Assembly (NCBI GenBank): GCA_040902885.1
Contig: JBBDWK010000069.1
Location: 1 to 21,292, forward strand
Reading direction: 5' to 3'
Source: JBBDWK01 sp040902885
GTDB lineage: Bacteria; Acidobacteriota; Terriglobia; Bryobacterales; Bryobacteraceae
DNA: 21,292 bases
The position numbers and the translations under genes are program-made. Positions 14,511 to 21,292 of the stretch are shown piece by piece. The notes beneath the pieces were generated by a model. It ran no database searches. It was not told the origin of the DNA and saw only the letters and a program-made list of their open reading frames with translations. Position 1 is the first letter of the stretch, and each line of letters begins with the position of its first letter.

Positions 14511-17500
14511 ATGAAAACGCTTGCTTTGTCGCTCGCCGCGGTGCTGCTCGCGGCAATTCCCGCCCTTTCGCAACAAGTCAACGGCACCATCACGGGCCAC
14601 GTCGCCGACTCCTCCGGAGCCACCATCCCCGGCGTCGAGGTCCGTCTGTCCAATCCCGAAACCGGAATGCTGCGCACGGCGTCCACCGGCGCGGACGGCA
14701 ACTACCGGTTTCTGGTCGTCCCGCCCGGCCGGTATACCATCGAAGTATCGCAGTCGGGGTTCAAGGCGGTCCGGCGCGAGGGCATCATCGTCGAAGCGGA
14801 CCGGTCCTTGTCGGTTCCTATCGCTCTCGAAGTCGGCGCAGTCACGGAAATTGTGGAAGTGCAGGCCGGCACGCCGCTGCTCGAGCCCAATACATCCTCC
14901 CTCGGCACGGTCATGGACCAACGAAAAGTCGAAGAGCTTCCGCTCAACGGCCGCAACCCGCTCGGCCTCGCCAACCTCATCCCTACCGTGCGAGGCATCG
15001 GTTTTTTCGGCGGCCAGGTGCTCTCCAGTTGGCGTCTTGCCGCGGTAAGTATCGGCGGCGGCCCGCCTCTTGCCAACGGCTTCCTGGTGGACGGCATTGC
15101 GAGTGAAAAGATCACCGTCGCCGGCACCCAGACGTTCCTTTCCATCGACTCCACACAGGAATTCAAGGTCCTCAGCAACGCCATCTCCGCCGAGTTCGGC
15201 CGCACCGCCGGGGGCATCATCAGCATCGTGAGCAAAAGCGGGACCAACGAGTTCCACGGAAATCTGTTCGAGTTCCTGCGCAACGACAACTTGAACGCCA
15301 ACGACTTCTTCTCCAACAAGGCCGGCCGCAGGCTGGGCGCTCTCGCCTACAATCAATTCGGCGGCACCATCGGCGGACCCATCAAACGCGACAAGCTCTT
15401 TTTCTTTTTCAATTACGACGCCTTCCGCGAGCGCCGCCTGAGCCAATCCACCATCACCTCGCCCACTGCTCTCGAACGCGCCGGAGACTTCTCAGAAACC
15501 CGGACCCGGACGGGCGAGCTCATCCAGATCTACGATCCCTCCACGACGCGCCCCGATCCCAGCCGGCCCGGCGGGTTCATTCGCACCCCGTTTGCGGGCA
15601 ATCGCATTCCCGAGGCGCGCATCGACCCGGCCGGCCGCAACGTACTCACCCACTACCCGCTGCCCAATCTTCCGGGTCAGGAGTTCACACGGGCGCAAAA
15701 TCTCTTTCTCCAGGGCGCCGGACCGATTGACCGCAACGCCATCACCGGAAAAATCGATTACAACATCAGCTCCTCGCGCCGCCTTGGCGGACGCTACACC
15801 TGGGACGACCTGAACTGGCAATTCGCCCGAATCTGGGGCACCGCCGCGGAACCGGACGGCCGCGCGGTTCTCATTCCCCGCAACAGCGCCTCCATCAACT
15901 ACACGGATGCCCTCTCTCCCACTCTTCTGCTCGAAGCGCGAGCCGGCTTCAATCGTGAGAACGAACACTTCTTTACGCCCAGCGAAGGCTTCGACATCGC
16001 CTCGCTCGGCATGCCCGAAGCTTTCAAGCGCCAGGCCTATGTGGGCAAGGGCGCCGACACGGGCCGTTTCCCGTACATCGACGTTGCCGATGCTACGCGG
16101 TTCGGCGCAATCGCGTCGCGAGGGGGCCCCTCCCACACCACGCTGGCCAGCGCCGCGTTCACCAAGATCACCGGCGCCCACTCCATCAAGACGGGATACG
16201 AACACCGTTTCTACGTCGCGAACGACTACGGCCGCGAATACTCCGTCGGCAATTACAGCTTCACCCGCGCCTTCACGCAGGGTCCGAACCCGCTGCAGGC
16301 CAGCGCCAATGCCGGCTACGGTATCGCGTCCCTGTTGCTCGGTACGCCGGCCACCGCCTACGCACGCCTTCAGACCGATGGAACCGCCAGCGTCCACTAC
16401 CAGGCGCTGTTCGTTCAGGACGACTGGAAGGTGACGCAGCGGCTCACGCTCAACCTGGGTTTGCGGTGGGAGTATGAAGCGCCACCCACCGACCGCTACA
16501 ACGTCCTTAGCAACTTCGACCCGGACATCCAGTCGCCATTGAACGTGCCTGGTCTGGCGTTGCGCGGGGGACACACTTTCCCCGGCGTCAACGACGCGTC
16601 CCGGCATCTCACCGATCCCAGTTACAAGAACTTCGGCCCGCGCTTCGGCTTTGCGTTCCAGGCCCGGCCCAAGACGGTGGTCAGAGGCGGCTTCGGCATC
16701 ATGTACATCCCGGTCACCATTGCTCTGCAACGCACGGGTTATACCCAGGACACCCCCTTCGTCTCCAGCATCGATGGCGGTTTGACGCCACAGGATCGTC
16801 TGAGCAACCCCTTCCCGAACGGGCTGACGCCGCCCACCGGCAGTTCCCTGGGCGCCCTGACCGGTATCGGCGCGGGCGCCGCCGGCCAGTTGCGCAACGT
16901 CAAGCGCGGCTACACCGAGCAATGGAATTTCACCGTGCAGCACCAGCCCTGGAACAACTGGCTGTTTGAAGCCGCGTGGGTGGGCAACCACGGCGTTCGG
17001 CTCTTTGGCAACAACCGCAACCTGAATTTTCTCTCGGAAGCCGATTTCGCGCGGGGAACCGAACTGGCGCAGACCATTCCCAATCCATTCCGCGGCATTA
17101 TCGCCACCGGTCCTCTCAGCGGAGCCACCATCACTCGGCAGCAGAGCCTCCTCCCGCACCCGCAGTTCACAACAGCCACGGGAGGCTATTCGTTCCTCAA
17201 TAATTCCATCTACCATGCGCTCGCGGTGAAGGTGGAGAAACGCTTCTCCTCCGGATTCTCGGTGCTGGTCGCTTACACCGCTTCGAAGCTTCTGGATGAC
17301 GGCGCGAACTCGAGCCAGGTCCGGCCCGGCGCGGCGATGGTCACCGTTCCGCAGAACTGGAACAACCTGCGCGCCGAGCGCAGCAAGAGCGCCGAGGACG
17401 TTCCCCAGCGGATCGTGGTAAGCGCGCTGTGGGCCTTGCCCTTCGGCAAGACGGGCAGCCCTCTGACCCGCCATATTGCCGGCGGATGGCAACTGAACGC

Positions 17501-17921
17501 TATCCAGACCATCGAAAGCGGCACGCCGATTTCGCTTTCCGCCGTTGTCACCGGCGGCGGAAACCGTCCTAATGTGGCGCCCGGCGCCGACGCGAAGATC
17601 GACAGCCCGGCGATTGAACAGTGGTTCAACCCGGCGGCGTTCTCGAATCCCGCGCCTTACACCTTCGGCAATGTCTCCCGCACGCTTCCCAATATTCACA
17701 GCGACAGTCTCTACAACATGGACCTGTCGCTGTTCAAGAACTTTGTGATTCGCGAGAAGATGCAGCTTCAGCTTCGCGCGGAGGCGTTCAACGTGACCAA
17801 CACACCGACCTTCGATACCCCAGGCCGCGCTCTGAATTCCGCAACCTTCGGCGTTGTAACGGCGACCGCGTTCAACCCGAAGCCCCGCGAAGTGCAGCTC
17901 GCTTTGAGATTTTTATTCTGA
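14511..17921 (+). CDS. TonB-dependent receptor, Oar-like, with carboxypeptidase-regulatory N-terminal domain
   Basis: An outer-membrane beta-barrel importer of 1136 residues. A signal peptide (1-20, ending ALSQ) precedes a carboxypeptidase-regulatory-like domain (about 23-105: GTITGHVADSSGATIPGVEV, then DGNYRFLVVPPGRYTIEV). A plug domain follows from about 115 with ELPLNGRNP (142-150), then repeated amphipathic strands to the C-terminal aromatic QLALRFLF. This is the expanded Oar-like family of Acidobacteriota, thought to take up oligosaccharides or other large nutrients. A GGAGGT ribosome site and a good promoter precede it. The multiheme cytochrome starts 5 nt after its stop, implying joint expression. 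No TonB box was seen; the substrate is unknown. Confidence 0.94.
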   Translation: MKTLALSLAAVLLAAIPALSQQVNGTITGHVADSSGATIPGVEVRLSNPETGMLRTASTGADGNYRFLVVPPGRYTIEVSQSGFKAVRREGIIVEADRSLSVPIALEVGAVTEIVEVQAGTPLLEPNTSSLGTVMDQRKVEELPLNGRNPLGLANLIPTVRGIGFFGGQVLSSWRLAAVSIGGGPPLANGFLVDGIASEKITVAGTQTFLSIDSTQEFKVLSNAISAEFGRTAGGIISIVSKSGTNEFHGNLFEFLRNDNLNANDFFSNKAGRRLGALAYNQFGGTIGGPIKRDKLFFFFNYDAFRERRLSQSTITSPTALERAGDFSETRTRTGELIQIYDPSTTRPDPSRPGGFIRTPFAGNRIPEARIDPAGRNVLTHYPLPNLPGQEFTRAQNLFLQGAGPIDRNAITGKIDYNISSSRRLGGRYTWDDLNWQFARIWGTAAEPDGRAVLIPRNSASINYTDALSPTLLLEARAGFNRENEHFFTPSEGFDIASLGMPEAFKRQAYVGKGADTGRFPYIDVADATRFGAIASRGGPSHTTLASAAFTKITGAHSIKTGYEHRFYVANDYGREYSVGNYSFTRAFTQGPNPLQASANAGYGIASLLLGTPATAYARLQTDGTASVHYQALFVQDDWKVTQRLTLNLGLRWEYEAPPTDRYNVLSNFDPDIQSPLNVPGLALRGGHTFPGVNDASRHLTDPSYKNFGPRFGFAFQARPKTVVRGGFGIMYIPVTIALQRTGYTQDTPFVSSIDGGLTPQDRLSNPFPNGLTPPTGSSLGALTGIGAGAAGQLRNVKRGYTEQWNFTVQHQPWNNWLFEAAWVGNHGVRLFGNNRNLNFLSEADFARGTELAQTIPNPFRGIIATGPLSGATITRQQSLLPHPQFTTATGGYSFLNNSIYHALAVKVEKRFSSGFSVLVAYTASKLLDDGANSSQVRPGAAMVTVPQNWNNLRAERSKSAEDVPQRIVVSALWALPFGKTGSPLTRHIAGGWQLNAIQTIESGTPISLSAVVTGGGNRPNVAPGADAKIDSPAIEQWFNPAAFSNPAPYTFGNVSRTLPNIHSDSLYNMDLSLFKNFVIREKMQLQLRAEAFNVTNTPTFDTPGRALNSATFGVVTATAFNPKPREVQLALRFLF

Positions 17922-17926
17922 CGGGA

Positions 17927-18970
17927 TTGTCTCCGATCCTCGGCATCTTAGCGGCGAGCCTGGCGGCTCTGGCGGACGCGAGCCAGTGCGCGCAATGTCA
18001 TCCTTCTCAATTTCGGCGGCAGATGAAGAGCGCTCACGCGGCGGCTCTCCGTCCCATTGCGGAGCATCCCCTGGTGCGCTCGTTTCCCGCCGGGAATAAG
18101 CTGACGCGCAAGCCGGATTTCAAATTTGAGTTCGCCTTCGCGCCCGACTTCCGCGTTCGTATCTCGGGCTCGGGCGGGCTAATGGACCTGCCGATCGAAT
18201 GGGCGTTCGGCGCCGGCCGGCAGGCTGTCACGTTTGTTACGCGAGTGAACAAGGACTGGTATGTGGAGCACTACGCCACTTACTATCCAGCGCTTGGTTC
18301 TTACGCCTCCACTCCCGGCCAGGATGCCGTCCAGCCGAAGTCCCTGGCCGAAGCGGCAGGCGTGCTCTATAAGATCCGCGATCCAGTTACAGGCATTGCC
18401 GGCTGCTTTCAGTGCCACTCCACAGGGCCGGTATCGTTTGGTCCCGATGGCGAAGTCGGGCTTACCGAACCAGGCGTTCGCTGCGAAGCCTGCCATGAAG
18501 ACGGCACCGCTCATGCCGCCAATCCCTCGAAGGGACGAGTCCGGAATCCCAAAAACTTTTCGGCGGCGCAAATCAACGATTTTTGCGGGCGCTGTCACCG
18601 CCCGCCCGCCGCACCGGGGGTCAACATCGATTGGAACTACTCCTGGAACGTGCGCCATCAGCCGGTCTACCTGAATGAAAGCCGGTGCTTCCAAAGGAGC
18701 CTTCGAAGGAGCCAGGGCGGCCTGTCGTGCCTCACATGCCACGATCCCCATGAGCCGGCCGGGCGGAAGCGCGCCGCTGACTATAACCGGCAGTGCGCCT
18801 TGTGTCACACCAACCCCGGACGCCCGCCCAAACCGGCGTGCCTGGCGCAGACCCCCGCCAATTGCATCGACTGCCATATGCCCATGATCTCCCCACAGCC
18901 GCCGCTTCGATTTACAAACCACTGGATTGGAGTATATCGGGATGGCGCAAAGTTAAAGCCACTGCGTTAG
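17927..18970 (+). CDS. Exported seven-heme c-type cytochrome
   Basis: A periplasmic or outer-membrane-associated electron carrier of 347 residues. Seven CxxCH heme sites are visible, starting at C21, C160, C186, C220, C268, C290 and C313, with extra His residues (H37, H275) available as distal ligands. The TTG at 17927 is chosen because it gives a signal peptide (SPILGILAASLAALADA) ending just before the first heme; no ATG is available and there is no clear ribosome site, so it relies on coupling to the receptor gene ending 5 nt upstream. The frame is open back to 17621, but that part is receptor shadow. Relatives often carry a C-terminal TPR domain; this one stops after the heme region. Redox partner unknown. 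Confidence 0.88.
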   Translation: MSPILGILAASLAALADASQCAQCHPSQFRRQMKSAHAAALRPIAEHPLVRSFPAGNKLTRKPDFKFEFAFAPDFRVRISGSGGLMDLPIEWAFGAGRQAVTFVTRVNKDWYVEHYATYYPALGSYASTPGQDAVQPKSLAEAAGVLYKIRDPVTGIAGCFQCHSTGPVSFGPDGEVGLTEPGVRCEACHEDGTAHAANPSKGRVRNPKNFSAAQINDFCGRCHRPPAAPGVNIDWNYSWNVRHQPVYLNESRCFQRSLRRSQGGLSCLTCHDPHEPAGRKRAADYNRQCALCHTNPGRPPKPACLAQTPANCIDCHMPMISPQPPLRFTNHWIGVYRDGAKLKPLR

Positions 18971-19105
18971 TGCATACGGCCCTGACCGCTCCATTCTCAC
19001 CGCTGTGGTGCTTTTCGGCCATAGTGTCGGCAGTAATCAGATCGAAAGAGCTTTGATTTCCATCAACTTGGCGTTTGGCATAGTAAGTGCCGCCACGGAA
19101 GCATT
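18971..19105. other. Intergenic spacer
   Basis: There are 135 bp between the cytochrome stop and the FecR-type gene. Only a weak hairpin with a 4 bp stem (CACC/GGTG) followed by CTTTT is visible near 19000, too weak to call a terminator. No clear promoter hexamers at correct spacing were found before 19106. Confidence 0.3.
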
Positions 19106-21145
19106 ATGCGACCTGTCACGGTAGTGGTAGCAGTCGTATTTAGCGTGATTCCCGCTTTGGGACAAGAGGAAGAAGCGGGCAGGGGAGTCGCCCGCATCAG
19201 TCTCATCAACGGGGATGTCACCGTGCGGCGAGGCGATTCCGGGGACTGGGTGGCCGCAGCCGTCAACGCTCCGCTGGTGGTGGAGGATCGTATCGCCACC
19301 GGCCCCAACTCCAGGACCGAAGTGCAATTCGATTCCGCCAACTTCGTGCGGATCGATTCCTCCGCCGAGCTGCGCCTGTCCGGACTCGAGAATAGGCGTT
19401 ATCAACTGCAACTGGCGAACGGCACGATCACTTTCCGCGTGCTCCGCGATTCGGATGCCGAGGTGGAAATCGACACTCCCACCGTCTCCGTGCGTCCGGC
19501 GCAGAAGGGCACGTACCGGATCACGGTGCGGGAGGACGGCGAAACCGAGGTCACAGTCCGCAACGGGGAGGTGGAAGTCTTCACGCCCAGGGGCGTCGAG
19601 CGGCTGCGCTCGGGCCGCACGTTGCAGGCCCGGGGGACGGCCTCGGACCCAGAATATCAGATTGCATCCGCCCTCGAGAAGGACGACTGGGACCGGTGGA
19701 ACGAGCGCCGCGACAGCGACCTTCTGCGCTCCTCGGGCTATCGTTACGCCCATCGCGACATTTATGGCATTGAAGATCTGGACCCGCATGGCCGCTGGGT
19801 CCAGGTTCCGGATTACGGGCACGTGTGGTCGCCGCGCGTGACTGTCGGCTGGGCTCCTTACCGCCTCGGGCGTTGGGTCTGGGTTGACTGGTACGGCTGG
19901 ACCTGGGTAAGCCACGAACCTTGGGGTTGGGCGCCTTATCACTACGGCCGCTGGTTCTATCACCGGCCCGTCGGCTGGTGCTGGTATCCGGGAGGACGCT
20001 TCGCGCGGCATCGCTGGAGCCCCGCGCTGGTGGCCTTCGTCGGTTTCGGCGGTTTTCGGACAGGCCTCGGATTCGGCCGGGTGGGTTGGATACCCCTCGC
20101 TCCGCGCGAGCGCTATCATCCCTGGTACGGACGCGGCATCTATTCTGGCTATCGCAATCGGAATTATATAGATAGAAGCGTAAACATCACGAATAACGTG
20201 AACATTAGGAACGTCTATAGGAACGCGCGCATCGGCGATGCCGTGACTGTAGTGGACAACTCGGATTTCGGGCGTGGCAGAGGCGGCCGGGCTGCCCGGC
20301 TCTCCGAGGATGGTTTTCGAAATGCAAGCCTGGTGAGAGGCCAGTTGCCCATTACTCCCGGAAGAGAAAACCTGCGGATGGCGGATCGTGAAGTGCGGCG
20401 CGGAATCATACCGGCAAACTCCGGCGAACGGAGTTTTTCCTCGCGTCGCGCGCCGGCCCGTGTGGAGCGTGTCTCGTTTGAGGACCAGCGCCGGAGTATC
20501 GAGAGGTTGAGCCGCGCGGAGGGACCGGGACGCGGGACATCGCCTGTCCAGTCCGATGCCCGGGTGAACCGTGCGGGAGAGAACGGCAGGGGATGGCGCT
20601 CGGCTGGCGATGCGGGGACCCGGGAAGGCGGCCGCAGTGAATCGGTGCGCCGCGAAACCGGGAGTTGGCGGCGATTTGGCGAACCGGTAACCGGTGCGAA
20701 CTCCGTCAGGACTCCGCGTGAAGCCGGACGTGTGATTCGCCCCGAAGCGAACAACCGTGACCGAGGCGGCTCATGGCGGCGATTCGGCGATCCCGGAGCG
20801 GATCGAGCACAGAGGCCGGGGCAGTCCGAGCGCATTGGACGGGAATCGCGCTCCCGCGAGCGCAACCAGGAGCGGTTTTCGGACAGGGTTCCGCGCGACT
20901 CCGGCCGAAGTGTTAATCGAGGGGGTGGCGAGCGAACGCAGCCGCTCCGGATCAACCCGCCCATGGTGCGGGAGCGCTCTTCGCCGCGGATACGCAGCGG
21001 CGGGGGCGGAGGCTTCGGCGGGCGCGTGTCCCGGAGCGAATCGGGCGGCGGCCGGCCAGCGGCCCAATCGGGCGGCGGGGGCGGCGGTCCTCGCGGTGGG
21101 GGCGGCTCTCGCGGTGGCAGGGGAGGCGGAGGCCGCGACCGATAA
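19106..21145 (+). CDS. Exported FecR-domain protein with tryptophan-rich middle and Arg/Gly-rich disordered tail
   Basis: A 679-residue protein with a signal peptide (about 1-19, ending ALGQ). Residues about 28-172 form a FecR-like beta domain (GDVTVRRGDSGDW, LANGTITFRV, NGEVEVFTPRGVERL). Residues about 230-345 are extremely aromatic with repeated WxPY-GRW-type units (VGWAPYRLGRWVWVDWYGWTW, then GWAPYHYGRWFYHRP), a DUF6600-like module. After about 385 the chain is low complexity, Arg/Ser/Gly-rich, with a repeated SWRRFG(E/D)P segment (near 519 and 554), and it ends in Gly/Arg runs. It lacks the transmembrane anti-sigma architecture of classical FecR, so it is more likely an envelope structural or binding protein. 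A GGAAG ribosome site precedes the ATG. Confidence 0.88.
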   Translation: MRPVTVVVAVVFSVIPALGQEEEAGRGVARISLINGDVTVRRGDSGDWVAAAVNAPLVVEDRIATGPNSRTEVQFDSANFVRIDSSAELRLSGLENRRYQLQLANGTITFRVLRDSDAEVEIDTPTVSVRPAQKGTYRITVREDGETEVTVRNGEVEVFTPRGVERLRSGRTLQARGTASDPEYQIASALEKDDWDRWNERRDSDLLRSSGYRYAHRDIYGIEDLDPHGRWVQVPDYGHVWSPRVTVGWAPYRLGRWVWVDWYGWTWVSHEPWGWAPYHYGRWFYHRPVGWCWYPGGRFARHRWSPALVAFVGFGGFRTGLGFGRVGWIPLAPRERYHPWYGRGIYSGYRNRNYIDRSVNITNNVNIRNVYRNARIGDAVTVVDNSDFGRGRGGRAARLSEDGFRNASLVRGQLPITPGRENLRMADREVRRGIIPANSGERSFSSRRAPARVERVSFEDQRRSIERLSRAEGPGRGTSPVQSDARVNRAGENGRGWRSAGDAGTREGGRSESVRRETGSWRRFGEPVTGANSVRTPREAGRVIRPEANNRDRGGSWRRFGDPGADRAQRPGQSERIGRESRSRERNQERFSDRVPRDSGRSVNRGGGERTQPLRINPPMVRERSSPRIRSGGGGGFGGRVSRSESGGGRPAAQSGGGGGGPRGGGGSRGGRGGGGRDR

Positions 21146-21170
21146 CACGGATTCTTAAAGTTCTTCCCTA

Positions 21171-21211
21171 AGGGCTCGTCTGGGACTACCGCTGGGCGGG
21201 CCCTATTTTTT
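21171..21211 (+). terminator. Intrinsic terminator after the FecR-domain gene
   Basis: AGGGCTCG (21171-21178) pairs with CGGGCCCT (21197-21204) over 8 bp, including one T-G wobble, and is followed by A and six T residues. It lies 26 nt after the stop codon. Confidence 0.8.
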
Positions 21212-21232
21212 GGGGGCTCTCCACTCAGTAAT

Positions 21233-21282
21233 TTGACATAATATGTGTTATTGGAAGCTGCGCGCCGAAGGCTCGCGCTTCC
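21233..21282. promoter_or_regulatory. AT-rich dyad and hairpin at the right edge
   Basis: TTGACA (21233-21238) overlaps an odd palindrome, ACATAATATGT (21236-21246). A hairpin of about 9 bp follows: GGAAGC, bulged T, GCG (21253-21262) with CGCGCTTCC (21274-21282). No -10 hexamer sits 16-18 nt after TTGACA. It may be control DNA of a gene beyond the window. Confidence 0.3.
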
Positions 21283-21292
21283 GAAGGGTCCT

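Noticed and set aside
15492..17699. 735-codon minus-strand frame
   Set aside because: Antisense shadow of the TonB receptor; high-GC third-position effect.
17621..17926. N-terminal extension of the cytochrome into the receptor gene
   Set aside because: The text is a shadow of the receptor C-terminus, and a signal peptide directly follows the TTG at 17927.
19037..20119. 360-codon minus-strand frame
   Set aside because: Antisense to the FecR-domain gene, whose domains and signal peptide are clear.

Overview
The window looks like a chromosomal stretch of an Acidobacteriota bacterium, probably of the Solibacter/Bryobacter type. This is an inference from content: GC-rich coding DNA, a large Oar-type TonB receptor with a carboxypeptidase-regulatory N-terminus, a secreted matrixin with IPT/TIG-like repeats, a small family-typical zinc-ribbon protein, an Nramp transporter fused to a universal stress domain, and a FecR/aromatic-repeat protein. 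No rRNA, tRNA or CRISPR was seen.

Layout. Bases 1-58 look like the terminal repeats of an insertion sequence whose transposase lies outside the window. A LacI-type regulator and a Gfo/Idh/MocA oxidoreductase follow as a two-gene operon (123-2240), then a ribbon-helix-helix-like antitoxin and a PIN-domain toxin (2311-3069). On the minus strand, a small secreted protein (6200-5652) overlaps by ATGA a secreted zinc metalloprotease of 844 residues (5655-3121). The minus-strand Nramp-USP fusion (8253-6313) is preceded by a 69-residue zinc-ribbon gene (8494-8285). That gene is divergent, with only 30 bp between starts, from a secreted tandem alpha/beta hydrolase (8525-10654).

Bases 10626-14430 are the most mosaic part. 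They hold the 5' stump of a PQQ-propeller gene joined to an orphan higA antitoxin, a secreted serine hydrolase, and two short unrelated ORFs (a GIY-YIG nuclease and an unknown minus-strand protein). The two ORFs are bounded by three related ~30 bp elements of fixed internal geometry (13419, 13781, 14135), with a fourth degenerate copy at 14253. This cassette-like arrangement is the least explained signal here.

The right part holds a promoter-equipped TonB-dependent receptor (14511-17921), a tightly coupled seven-heme cytochrome c (17927-18970), and a FecR-domain protein with a tryptophan-rich middle and an Arg/Gly-rich tail (19106-21145). The last gene is followed by a convincing intrinsic terminator. 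Most gene products here are exported or envelope proteins, so the region reads as polymer/nutrient handling and cell-surface functions interspersed with small mobile or toxin-antitoxin pieces.
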